Assembly (NCBI GenBank): GCA_000702085.1 | Contig: JNKP01000006.1 | Span: 62,001-126,000 of the forward strand | Length of the DNA stretch: 64,000 bases | From: Lachnospiraceae bacterium P6A3 | GTDB lineage: Bacteria > Bacillota > Clostridia > Lachnospirales > Lachnospiraceae | Direction of reading: 5' to 3' | Shown: positions 8,087-15,905 of the stretch, piece by piece | How positions within the stretch are numbered: the first letter of the stretch is position 1 | Layout of the letters: every line of letters starts with the position of its first letter | Made by a program: the position numbers and the translations under genes | Notes under the pieces: model-generated | Databases searched by the model: none | What the model saw: only the letters and a program-made list of their open reading frames with translations | Told to the model about the DNA's origin: nothing

Positions 8087-8685
8087 GTTACGTAAAAAAG
8101 GCAAGATACTTTGCAGGGTTCATAGATGCCCAGAGAAACTGGCTCAATAAGATGGCATCAAAGGGCTACAGACTGGTAAATGTCGGAAGACTGATTTATG
8201 AATTTGAAACCTGTGAGCCTTCTGAATATGTATATCAGATCGAATATATCGGTGATAAATCCAAACCGGAAGGCAAGGACTACGCGGCATTTCTGGAGGA
8301 TATGGGATACAAGGTTTTCTTCAAAAACGTAAACCTGGATTTCGATATCGGAAATATCCTGTGGAGAAAGCTTGCGGATAAAGGCAGTAAGTTCGCTGAT
8401 TACCAGACGGTTATGGAAAGGGCACTCTTAATCGTTGAAAAGAAAGACGACGGAACACCTTTTGAACTTCACACCACCAACACGGACAAAGCAAATTACT
8501 ATGGGAAGTTTTTGATACCGTATTTTCTGTTGTTTCTGCTGTTTACCGTTGTGGGAGCGTTGTCTTTAGCCGATATCAAAATGATGCTTATGTGGTATGC
8601 GGTTGCACTTGTGTTTTTGGCAGGATTCTTTGTGTATCTCATCAGATATTTCAGAGATAAGAAGAAGGCCGGCATTGAGGAATAG
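8083..8685 (+). CDS. DUF2812 membrane protein, PadR partner
   Basis: The 200-residue protein carries the DUF2812 signature near its start (A-G-F-I-D-A-Q-R-N-W-L-N-K-M-A-S-K-G-Y-R-L), a cytoplasmic domain to about residue 145 and two C-terminal membrane helices (about 147-165 and 170-188). It overlaps PadR by four bases and is followed after 2 bases by the next gene. The family is found almost always with a PadR regulator; its biochemical role is not known. Confidence 0.85.
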   Translation: MSYVKKARYFAGFIDAQRNWLNKMASKGYRLVNVGRLIYEFETCEPSEYVYQIEYIGDKSKPEGKDYAAFLEDMGYKVFFKNVNLDFDIGNILWRKLADKGSKFADYQTVMERALLIVEKKDDGTPFELHTTNTDKANYYGKFLIPYFLLFLLFTVVGALSLADIKMMLMWYAVALVFLAGFFVYLIRYFRDKKKAGIEE

Positions 8686-8687
8686 TT

Positions 8688-10058
8688 ATGAGTAAGAAAG
8701 TTAAAAGCGGAATTATAACTGCGATATTCTTTTTGATTTTTATCATTGCTTTCGGAACTGCCAAATATTTCGGATTTATCAGTTCCAGATCCGGATCATA
8801 TACGGGCTTTTCCGAACATGCCGGAATGCATGGCTGGGAAATATCACTGAACTCTTCAAAAGCTACGTTCAAAAAAGCAGTTTTTCCGGAGGGCGGATTT
8901 CTGGAATTTGCCTCAGAATCTGAAGAAGGCGTGATCTCCATAAGCGTAAAAAGCGGCAGGAACGTTATATACGAAGCATCATATATCGGAACGAATACGG
9001 TCGTAATACCTGTAACCGGCAGAGTGATCGTTACGGTTAAAGTAGAGAACTTCAAAGGCGGCTTTAAGATATCTCCGAATGTCAGCCTTCCGGATAAAGC
9101 AGGTGAGATTTATCTCTTTGGCGAAGAACATTCCAATGAACGAATACTGGAAGAGGAGTTGGAGCACTGGAGGGGATACTATGATGCGGGAATGAGAGAC
9201 CTGTTTGTGGAACTTCCCTATTATGATGCATTCTTTCTAAACGAGTGGATGAAAGCTGATGATGACAGGCTTTTGAATGATCTGTTTGTGGATATGGACG
9301 GGACCGCAGCCTGCACTGCACAGGTCCATGATTTCTATAAGAATATAAAAGAAGAATTTCCTGAAACCGTATTTCACGGAACCGATGTGGGTCATCAATA
9401 TGATACTTCCGGAGCAAGATGCCTTGAATATCTGCTTGCTAACGGATACAGCGAATCGTCCGAAGAATACCTTAGGACGCTTGAGACCATAGAACAGGGT
9501 AAAACCTATTATGCTACGAACAATCACGTATTCCGCGAGAATATGCTGTTTGCCAATTTCCTCAGGGAATACAAGGCTTTGGCCGGAAGACCTGTAATGG
9601 GTATATACGGATCTGCACATACTGATCTCTATGGATTGGATTATATGACCGCCACGGTTCCCTGCATGGGAAACAATCTGAGAGCATATTTCGGCGATGC
9701 CGTAATGAGCACGGATCTTACTCTGGTTACCGAACCGGTTGATACCATGACTGTAACGATTATGGGTAAAGAATACACTGCGGTATCTTATGGCTCACAG
9801 AATCTGGCGGGAGTTTTTGAGGGATATGAAAGCAGGGAATGCTGGAGAATCGAAAATGCCTATGAAGATCTCAAGGATGTTAAGACTCTTGATAATGTCC
9901 TTCCCTATGATAATTATCTGATGAATGTAGAAACAGGACAGGTTTTCATGATAGTCTATAATATGACAGACGGATCAAAACGTGTGGAGTATCACAGAGC
10001 CGATGGAGATACCTGGAACGGAAAACCGGCTACTTATCAGATGAATATCAGCGAGTGA
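8688..10058 (+). CDS. Membrane-anchored EreA/ChaN/TraB-superfamily-like protein
   Basis: This 456-residue protein has an N-terminal membrane anchor (about residues 8-28), a small beta-rich domain to about 130, and then a domain beginning I-Y-L-F-G-E-E-H (Glu146, His148), the G-E-x-H motif of the EreA/ChaN/TraB superfamily. A second conserved-looking histidine is in I-Y-G-S-A-H-T (His311). That superfamily includes erythromycin esterase, haem-binding ChaN and the TIKI/TraB proteases; two histidines and an acid act in catalysis or metal binding. The actual activity cannot be told. It is expressed with PadR and DUF2812, so its substrate may be the PadR inducer. The last ~100 residues match nothing I know. 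Confidence 0.6.
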   Translation: MSKKVKSGIITAIFFLIFIIAFGTAKYFGFISSRSGSYTGFSEHAGMHGWEISLNSSKATFKKAVFPEGGFLEFASESEEGVISISVKSGRNVIYEASYIGTNTVVIPVTGRVIVTVKVENFKGGFKISPNVSLPDKAGEIYLFGEEHSNERILEEELEHWRGYYDAGMRDLFVELPYYDAFFLNEWMKADDDRLLNDLFVDMDGTAACTAQVHDFYKNIKEEFPETVFHGTDVGHQYDTSGARCLEYLLANGYSESSEEYLRTLETIEQGKTYYATNNHVFRENMLFANFLREYKALAGRPVMGIYGSAHTDLYGLDYMTATVPCMGNNLRAYFGDAVMSTDLTLVTEPVDTMTVTIMGKEYTAVSYGSQNLAGVFEGYESRECWRIENAYEDLKDVKTLDNVLPYDNYLMNVETGQVFMIVYNMTDGSKRVEYHRADGDTWNGKPATYQMNISE

Positions 10059-10068
10059 GGATACGCAT

Positions 10069-10299
10069 ATGGGATTTAAACTGTTCAGATCAAAAGTGCC
10101 CGGCACGCCTTCATACAAGTACGATCCCGAAAAAGAAAAACCCATAATAAAAGCTTCCATATGCAACGGCGAACAGGTAGCGGGCTTTAAGAACAAAACC
10201 ACCGGGCAGTTCTCGGAAGTGATGTTCATCAAAGATAATGAAGATCTTAATCTGTTTATGAAGACTTACGGATTGGAACATGTGGATAAAGAATATTAA
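10069..10299 (+). CDS. Small conserved soluble protein, function unknown
   Basis: The 76-residue protein has a basic N-terminus, then a beta-rich stretch including A-S-I-C-N-G-E-Q-V-A-G-F-K. The pattern looks familiar from short clostridial proteins of unknown function, but I cannot name a family. It starts 10 bases after the preceding stop with a GTGAGGA ribosome binding site, so it belongs to the PadR operon. Confidence 0.65.
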   Translation: MGFKLFRSKVPGTPSYKYDPEKEKPIIKASICNGEQVAGFKNKTTGQFSEVMFIKDNEDLNLFMKTYGLEHVDKEY

Positions 10300-10317
10300 A
10301 GAGCGGACAACGTAAAT

Positions 10318-10376
10318 AAGTTTAGTTAAAACAGATTAAAAATTTAGTTTATCTTTAAGTAAATGTACGATAGAAT
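10318..10376 (+). promoter_or_regulatory. LacI promoter region with repeated TTTAGTT half-sites
   Basis: TTTAGTTAAA (10321-10330) and ATTTAGTTT (10342-10350) match the half-site of the palindrome at 11541-11556. TAGAAT at 10371-10376 is the best -10 candidate; no good -35 box lies 17 bases upstream. The arrangement suggests autoregulation by the LacI protein encoded next. Confidence 0.5.
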
Positions 10377-10411
10377 ACCTGTGTGGGCATGGCCCGCGCA
10401 GGTATTTTTTT
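10377..10411 (+). terminator. Intrinsic terminator directly upstream of the lacI-type gene
   Basis: A 12-bp stem with two G-U pairs and a 3-base loop (10377-10388 with 10392-10403) is followed by A and seven T. It ends 14 bases before the regulator's start codon. It would stop read-through from the PadR operon. If the -10 box at 10371 is used, transcription would begin inside the left arm and the hairpin could not form on the regulator's own mRNA. Confidence 0.8.
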
Positions 10412-10425
10412 ACAGAGGTATGTAT

Positions 10426-11442
10426 ATGGGCGACAAGGTAAGACTGGCGGATATAGCTGAGAAAACGGGGGTTTCCATAGTATCTGTCTCAAAGGCTCTT
10501 TCCGGAAAAGGCGGAGTGAGCAGGCAGAAACTTGAAGAGATTAAAAAGGTGGCTAAAGAACTGGGGTATGAGCCTCATACTTATGCTGCCAGACATCCGA
10601 GTAAGAACATAGGAGTCATCTGCAGGGAAAGTTACCTGACCAGGTTTTACAGCTTCTACTGGCAGATGTATCAGGACATGAATAAAACGGCATCCCTCAT
10701 GGGAAGCTTTGCCATGCTGGAAGTTATCACTTCCGATATGGAGCGGAGCGTGGAGATGCCCAGGCTCCTTGCCGAGGGCAAGGTTGATGCGTGCATCGTT
10801 GTGGGGAATATGGCAGATGATTATTTAGCTGCCTTGAGAAAGGGCTTTGACATTCCTCTGGTATATCTGGATTATATGGGCACGGATCCGGATATGGACT
10901 GCGTTGTTTCGGACAGCTTCTATGGTGCGTATGCCATGACCAATTACCTGTATGACATGGGTCACACCAAAATCGCATATGTCGGAACCCTTATGGCTAC
11001 AGGTTCCATTACCGACAGATACCTGGGATATCAGAAGTCGGTTCTCGAGCACGGCGGAAAAATCAGGAAGGAATGGGTCATAGATGACAGAGACGCCAAG
11101 ACCGGGCTGACTGACGCGGAGAAGATGCTTACTCTTCCAAAGGAGATGCCGACGGCATTCTTTTGCAACTGTGATCTTACCGCAGCGCTTCTTATAAAGA
11201 AGCTTGAGAAGAGCGGGTATCGCGTTCCGAAGGATATTTCCGTTGCAGGTTACGACAATTATACCTATCCGGGAATATGCGAGACGGAGATCACCACATA
11301 CGAAGTGGATCTGGAGGAGATGTCCAAGCTGGCAGTGGAGATTGCTCTGAATAATGTGTGGGGTGAGGATTATAAAAAGGGGCTTCACATAGTATGCGGC
11401 AAACTGGTGGAAAAAGAGAGCGTCAAAAAGTTGCATAGTTAA
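10426..11442 (+). CDS. LacI/GalR-family transcriptional regulator of the mannoside operon
   Basis: The 338-residue protein has the LacI headpiece at residues 5-30 (L-A-D-I-A-E-K-T-G-V-S, S-V-S-K-A-L-S-G) with the following hinge region, then a periplasmic-binding-protein-like effector domain with A-Y-V-G-T-L and C-N-C-D-L-T-A segments. The start at 10426 is preferred because AGAGG is 7 bases upstream; the ATG at 10420 is too close to it. The gene's last bases (11437-11448) contain another operator half-site. It lies upstream of and in line with the GH130 operon, so it probably represses it and responds to a mannose-containing sugar. Confidence 0.9.
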   Translation: MGDKVRLADIAEKTGVSIVSVSKALSGKGGVSRQKLEEIKKVAKELGYEPHTYAARHPSKNIGVICRESYLTRFYSFYWQMYQDMNKTASLMGSFAMLEVITSDMERSVEMPRLLAEGKVDACIVVGNMADDYLAALRKGFDIPLVYLDYMGTDPDMDCVVSDSFYGAYAMTNYLYDMGHTKIAYVGTLMATGSITDRYLGYQKSVLEHGGKIRKEWVIDDRDAKTGLTDAEKMLTLPKEMPTAFFCNCDLTAALLIKKLEKSGYRVPKDISVAGYDNYTYPGICETEITTYEVDLEEMSKLAVEIALNNVWGEDYKKGLHIVCGKLVEKESVKKLHS

Positions 11443-11448
11443 ATTTAG
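11437..11448 (+). promoter_or_regulatory. Operator half-site overlapping the lacI-type stop codon
   Basis: TAGTTAAATTTA is identical to the first 12 bases of the palindromic operator 104 bases downstream. Paired sites at this distance could allow DNA looping by a LacI-type protein. Confidence 0.5.
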
Positions 11449-11496
11449 TTAAAAATATCCTAATCGCCGAAATGGTGTTTATCGCACAAAATTCCT

Positions 11497-11525
11497 TTGA
11501 ATATCGGGTTTTGTGGATATATAAT
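11497..11525 (+). promoter_or_regulatory. Sigma-A promoter of the mannan-oligosaccharide operon
   Basis: TTGAAT and TATAAT are exactly 17 bases apart. The transcript would start near 11532, just before the operator. Confidence 0.8.
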
Positions 11526-11540
11526 CACAGCAAAAGCAGC

Positions 11541-11556
11541 TAGTTAAATTTAACTA
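11541..11556. promoter_or_regulatory. LacI-type operator, perfect 16-bp palindrome
   Basis: TAGTTAAATTTAACTA is a perfect palindrome with a central AT, beginning about nine bases after the predicted transcription start. Its half-sites recur upstream of the regulator gene (10321-10350) and at its 3' end (11437-11448), which points to the LacI-type protein as its ligand. Confidence 0.8.
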
Positions 11557-11601
11557 AATGCAGGTTAAACATTAATTTATTCAGTTTTAAAGGAGATTAA
11601 A

Positions 11602-12627
11602 ATGAGCGACGTCAAGATCCTGAATGCACCCGATGTTCCCAACATGCCCTGGCAGGACGGCCCTGAAACATTTCAGGATGCTCCTGTATGGAGATACTCT
11701 CAGAACCCCATCATCGGAAGAAATCCCATTGAGGGAGTTGCAAGAATCTTCAACAGTGCGGTTGTAGCATATGAGGGAGCCTTTGTCGGAGTATTCAGAG
11801 GCGAGCAGAGAAACGGTGTTTCATATATCTACTTCGGAAGAAGTAAGGACGGAATCAATTGGGATTTTGATAAGGATAAGATCCGTTTCGTAAATGAAAA
11901 GGGTGAGGAGTTCATGCCTGTTTACGCATACGATCCCAGACTTGTTAAAGTGGAAGATACATATTATGCGATCTGGTGCCAGGATTTCTTCGGAGCTGCC
12001 ATAGGCATTGCCAAGACCAAGGATTTCAAGACCTTTACCAGAATCGAGAATCCCTTCATTCCTTTTAACAGAAATGCGGTTCTCTTCCCCAGAAGAATTA
12101 ACGGCAATTACGTAATGCTTTCCAGACCTTCGGATTCCGGACATACTCCCTTCGGAGATATCTTCCTGTCACAGAGCCCCGACATGGTATTTTGGGGAAA
12201 GCACAGACATGTAATGAGCAGATGCTCGGAGTGGTGGGAGAGCCTTAAGATCGGCGGGGGCGCAGCACCTATTGAGACCACCGAAGGATGGCTGATCTTC
12301 TATCACGGTGTAGCCGGAACCTGCAACGGATATGTTTATTCCATCGGCGGAGCAATCCTTGATATCAACGAGCCTTCAAAGGTTCTTTACAGATGCGAGA
12401 ATTTCCTCCTTACTCCCGAAGAGTGGTATGAGGAAAGAGGATTCGTTCCCAACGTAACATTCCCCTGCGCAACGGTCCACGATCCCGCAACAGGAAGAAT
12501 AGCACTTTATTACGGCTGTGCAGACAGCTATGTATCCCTTGCATTCACCAAGGTTGACCTGATCGTTGATTATATCAAGGCTCACAGCCATGTAACGGAT
12601 AGCGATACCGAACTCGGAATAAGATAA
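11602..12627 (+). CDS. GH130 beta-1,4-mannooligosaccharide phosphorylase
   Basis: The 341-residue protein is a five-bladed beta-propeller of family GH130. The A-Y-D-P-R-L motif supplies the catalytic Asp111, and N-P-I-I-G-R, F-N-S-A-V, R-N-A-V-L-F-P and G-G-G-A-A-P-I are typical GH130 segments. Its length and lack of the N-terminal extension place it with RaMP2-type enzymes, which split non-reducing-end mannose from beta-1,4-mannooligosaccharides with phosphate to give alpha-mannose-1-phosphate. It acts in the cytoplasm; no signal peptide is present. It is the first gene of the operon under the palindromic operator, with a strong AAAGGAG ribosome binding site. Exact chain-length preference is not visible. 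Confidence 0.87.
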   Translation: MSDVKILNAPDVPNMPWQDGPETFQDAPVWRYSQNPIIGRNPIEGVARIFNSAVVAYEGAFVGVFRGEQRNGVSYIYFGRSKDGINWDFDKDKIRFVNEKGEEFMPVYAYDPRLVKVEDTYYAIWCQDFFGAAIGIAKTKDFKTFTRIENPFIPFNRNAVLFPRRINGNYVMLSRPSDSGHTPFGDIFLSQSPDMVFWGKHRHVMSRCSEWWESLKIGGGAAPIETTEGWLIFYHGVAGTCNGYVYSIGGAILDINEPSKVLYRCENFLLTPEEWYEERGFVPNVTFPCATVHDPATGRIALYYGCADSYVSLAFTKVDLIVDYIKAHSHVTDSDTELGIR

Positions 12628-12633
12628 CAAGAC

Positions 12634-12656
12634 ACCCCTGCCTGACAGGCAGGGGT
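12634..12656 (+). other. Intercistronic hairpin between the two GH130 genes
   Basis: A perfect 10-bp GC-rich stem (ACCCCTGCCT with AGGCAGGGGT, loop GAC) lies in the 46-base gap. No T-run follows, so it is more likely an mRNA-stabilising or processing element than a terminator; it could set the ratio of the two enzymes. Confidence 0.65.
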
Positions 12657-12673
12657 ATGATATAGGTGATAAA

Positions 12674-13852
12674 ATGATCCATCCCAAATATTTTGAATTA
12701 AAAGCCAAGCAGGAAGTATACCTGTCACGTAAGAACCGCGTTGATGAAAATGTGTACAACGGAATTTATGACAGATATGTCAATCCGGTTCTCACAAGGG
12801 AAAGCGTTCCCATAGAGTGGCAGTATGATCTGGACGAAGAGACTAATCCCTTTTTCGAAAACAGACTCGGAATAAACGGAGTGTTTAATTCAGGCGCTCT
12901 GTATCTGAACGGAAAATATATCCTTTGCCCCAGAATTGAAGGAGACGACAGGAAGTCCTTTTTTGCCATAGCGGAAAGTGATTCTCCGGTTGACGGATTC
13001 AGATTCCGGGGAAAGCCCATCCTTATAGATGATTCCAAATATCCTGAGGAAGTCAATGCTTATGACATGAGACTGACTCTTCATGAGGACGGATACATCT
13101 ATGGCGTATACTGCTCGGAGAGTAAGGACACTTCTTCAAACGATCTGTCTGCTGCGGTTGCTGCTGCGGGAATCGTAAGAACCAGGGATCTGGAACATTG
13201 GGAGAGGCTGGATAATCTTATTACAACGAACAGCCCTCAGCAGAGAAACTGTGTACTTTTCCCTGAATTTGTGGATGGCAAGTATGCTTTCTATACAAGA
13301 CCCATGGACGATTTCATCAACACGGGTTCCGGCGGAGGAATCGGATTCGGGCTTTGTGATGATATCGAGCATGCGGTGATAAATGAAGAGAGACTGACAT
13401 CTCTCAGAAAGTATCATACGATCACAGAGGTTAAGAACGGCGCAGGCGCAGTTCCGATCAAGACGGACAGGGGATGGATCCATATAGCTCACGGCGTCAG
13501 GAACACTGCGGCAGGTTTAAGATATGTTATATATGCATTTGCCACCGCACTTGATGATCCTGCGAGAGTTATAGCAGAGCCTTCGGGACTCCTTATCGGA
13601 CCCAGGGGATATGAGAGACTGGGAGATGTAAGCAATGTTGTCTTCACCAACGGAGCCGTGGTAAATGAAATGGGTGATGTGTTCATCTATTATGCATCCT
13701 CGGATACGAGACTTCATGTTGCGGGAACCTCGCTTGAAAGACTTGAAGATTACGTGTTCAACACTCCTGAAGATCCGGGACACAGCGCATCTTGCGTAAA
13801 ACAGAGAATAGCACTCATCGAGAAAAACGAAGCACTTTTTGCGAGAAAATGA
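12674..13852 (+). CDS. GH130 4-O-beta-D-mannosyl-D-glucose phosphorylase
   Basis: This 392-residue cytoplasmic protein belongs to the GH130_1 group: a long N-terminal helical arm, then N-A-Y-D-M-R-L with catalytic Asp131 (the same number as in the characterised Bacteroides enzyme), Q-Q-R-N-C-V-L-F-P, and G-A-G-A-V-P-I. It phosphorolyses mannosyl-glucose to alpha-mannose-1-phosphate and glucose, the last step of beta-glucomannan use. Pairing of this enzyme with a mannooligosaccharide phosphorylase matches the RaMP1/RaMP2 arrangement of Ruminococcus albus and the Roseburia mannan locus. Its stop codon overlaps the start of the esterase gene. Confidence 0.9.
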   Translation: MIHPKYFELKAKQEVYLSRKNRVDENVYNGIYDRYVNPVLTRESVPIEWQYDLDEETNPFFENRLGINGVFNSGALYLNGKYILCPRIEGDDRKSFFAIAESDSPVDGFRFRGKPILIDDSKYPEEVNAYDMRLTLHEDGYIYGVYCSESKDTSSNDLSAAVAAAGIVRTRDLEHWERLDNLITTNSPQQRNCVLFPEFVDGKYAFYTRPMDDFINTGSGGGIGFGLCDDIEHAVINEERLTSLRKYHTITEVKNGAGAVPIKTDRGWIHIAHGVRNTAAGLRYVIYAFATALDDPARVIAEPSGLLIGPRGYERLGDVSNVVFTNGAVVNEMGDVFIYYASSDTRLHVAGTSLERLEDYVFNTPEDPGHSASCVKQRIALIEKNEALFARK

Positions 13853-14967
13853 TGACAGGAAAAGCCGAGTCTAACAGAGGAAACAGAAGAAGGATCATAA
13901 GTATATATAGGAAGGCACAGGCCGGTGAACCCATAACCGTGGGATTCCTCGGGGGATCCATAACCCAGGGATGTGCCGCTTCTTCTTATGATAAATGTTA
14001 TGCTTACAAAGTATTCGAATGGTTTAAGAATTCTTTTCCCTTATCGGATGTAAAATATGTAAATGCCGGGATAGGTGCAACGGATTCCCAGTTCGGATGC
14101 GCAAGGGTGGAGGAAGACCTTCTGTCCAAAAAGCCGGATATTTGTTTTGTCGAGTTTTCTGTGAATGACGAAGCAAACGATCATTTCCGGGAAACATATG
14201 AAGGGCTTGTGCGAAAGATACTTTTATCCGATCCTTCGAGGGCACTTATGCTTATCCACAATGTAAGGTTCGATGACGGTGGGAGTGCACAGCTCATCCA
14301 CACAAAAGCCGCAAGATGTTATGATGTTCCTGCGGTGAGCATGAGGGATGTTATCATTCCGGAGCTTGAAAGCGGAAGACTGGAAGCGAAAACAATTACT
14401 TCCGATAACCTTCATCCCAATGATGCCGGACATGAACTTGTTTCGGAAATCATCATATCCGTTTTGAAAGAAATCAAAGATCATATGAACGATCCCGAAC
14501 CGGAAGAAGGGAAGATGCCTCCTGCCGAAACCTTAAATGCGTATGAGGATTCGGTAAGATACAGAAACGATAATGCCGGAGATTTGATCGCAGGTATCAG
14601 CGGATTCACCGCGGATAATCTTCATCAGGATATTATTACCGATATTTTCAGAAAAGGGTGGACTGCGACCGAAAAAGGATCGTATATAATATTTAAGGTA
14701 AAGGGTTCGTGCATCGGAGTTCAGTACAGAAGAACGATAAAAAAGCCTGCTCCCGTCGCAACTCTTACCGTTGACGGCGATAAGGATTCCGCGGTAGAAC
14801 TGAATGCGGAATTTGATGAAGACTGGGGAGACAAACTGTGTCTCAGCACCGTACTCGATCACGGTGAAAATAAAGAGCATACCGTAAAGATAGAACTTAC
14901 ACAGACTCACGAAGGAGATATTCTTCCTTTTTATCTGGTGAGTATAATCGTGTCAGGAAATAAATGA
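13849..14967 (+). CDS. SGNH-fold carbohydrate acetylesterase (CE17-like, two domains)
   Basis: The 372-residue protein has an N-terminal SGNH hydrolase domain: block I G-G-S-I-T-Q-G (Ser37), block II N-A-G-I-G-A-T, block III F-S-V-N-D, and block V D-N-L-H-P (Asp186, His189). A beta-rich C-terminal domain of about 130 residues follows. A SGNH domain plus C-terminal beta-sandwich next to GH130 genes recalls RiCE17 of Roseburia, which removes acetyl groups from mannooligosaccharides. No signal peptide, so it would act on imported oligosaccharides. I chose ATG 13849 because it overlaps the previous TGA; an upstream TTG would overlap the GH130 gene by 61 bases. The CE17 assignment is by context and layout. 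Confidence 0.75.
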   Translation: MMTGKAESNRGNRRRIISIYRKAQAGEPITVGFLGGSITQGCAASSYDKCYAYKVFEWFKNSFPLSDVKYVNAGIGATDSQFGCARVEEDLLSKKPDICFVEFSVNDEANDHFRETYEGLVRKILLSDPSRALMLIHNVRFDDGGSAQLIHTKAARCYDVPAVSMRDVIIPELESGRLEAKTITSDNLHPNDAGHELVSEIIISVLKEIKDHMNDPEPEEGKMPPAETLNAYEDSVRYRNDNAGDLIAGISGFTADNLHQDIITDIFRKGWTATEKGSYIIFKVKGSCIGVQYRRTIKKPAPVATLTVDGDKDSAVELNAEFDEDWGDKLCLSTVLDHGENKEHTVKIELTQTHEGDILPFYLVSIIVSGNK

Positions 14968-15905
14968 TGGATAAAGTTATTTTATTAAAACCGTATTTTT
15001 CACATACTATCTGGGGAGGAACAAAACTCAGAGATGAATTCGGTTACGATGAACCGGGTGACGACATAGGCGAGTGCTGGGGAATCTCGGCACATCCTGC
15101 CGGAGAAGCGGTAGCGGAAAACGGTGAGTATGCGGGACTTAAACTGTCCGAGCTTTGGAACGGTCACAAAGAACTTTTCGGAAATGCATCCGGTGACAGA
15201 TTTCCTCTTCTTATCAAGATCATAGATGCAAAAAAAGATCTGAGCATTCAGGTTCATCCGGATGATGCATATGCGGCGGAACATGAAAACGGATCGCTGG
15301 GAAAGAACGAGTGCTGGTATGTGCTTGATTGTCCCGAAGACGGAGAACTGATCGCAGGTCATAACGCATCTTCGAAGGAAGAGCTTTGCGATATGATCGA
15401 TAACGGAAGATGGGATGAACTGATACGCAGGGTTAAGGTTAAGCCCGGTGATATGATCAGGATAGATGCAGGGACCGTTCATGCGATAACTGCGGGGGTA
15501 TGTGTTCTTGAAACCCAGCAGTCCAGTGATGTCACATACAGACTCTACGATTACGGAAGACTTCAAAACGGAAAGCCCAGACCTCTTCATCTGGATAAGA
15601 GTAAGGATGTCATAGAGGTTCCTTCTGCACCTGCGGAGAAACAGGTTTTGCGAAGAGAGTGTGTTTCGGACAATACCGTAACCGAGCTGGTCAAGACAGA
15701 ATATTTTACCGTAGCGAAAGTAAAGGTAAACGGGGAATGTGCTTTTGATACGGATGCGGGCTTTATATGTGCAAGTGTCATTAAAGGATCCGGAAAAGTA
15801 TTTGATAAGAATGTCAAAAAAGGAAGTCACATGCTTATTACCGCGGAGGGCGCAAAGAAAGTTAAGCTGAGCGGTGATATGGAGATTATCATTTCGAGGG
15901 TATAA
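14964..15905 (+). CDS. manA: Mannose-6-phosphate isomerase, class I
   Basis: The 313-residue enzyme interconverts mannose-6-phosphate and fructose-6-phosphate. The zinc ligands are visible: I-Q-V-H-P (Gln and His), N-E-C-W (Glu) and G-T-V-H-A-I (His). It is the short Firmicutes-type form. It overlaps the esterase by four bases. In the operon it links the mannose-1-phosphate made by the two phosphorylases to glycolysis, although the phosphomannomutase needed in between is not encoded in this window. Confidence 0.95.
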   Translation: MMDKVILLKPYFSHTIWGGTKLRDEFGYDEPGDDIGECWGISAHPAGEAVAENGEYAGLKLSELWNGHKELFGNASGDRFPLLIKIIDAKKDLSIQVHPDDAYAAEHENGSLGKNECWYVLDCPEDGELIAGHNASSKEELCDMIDNGRWDELIRRVKVKPGDMIRIDAGTVHAITAGVCVLETQQSSDVTYRLYDYGRLQNGKPRPLHLDKSKDVIEVPSAPAEKQVLRRECVSDNTVTELVKTEYFTVAKVKVNGECAFDTDAGFICASVIKGSGKVFDKNVKKGSHMLITAEGAKKVKLSGDMEIIISRV

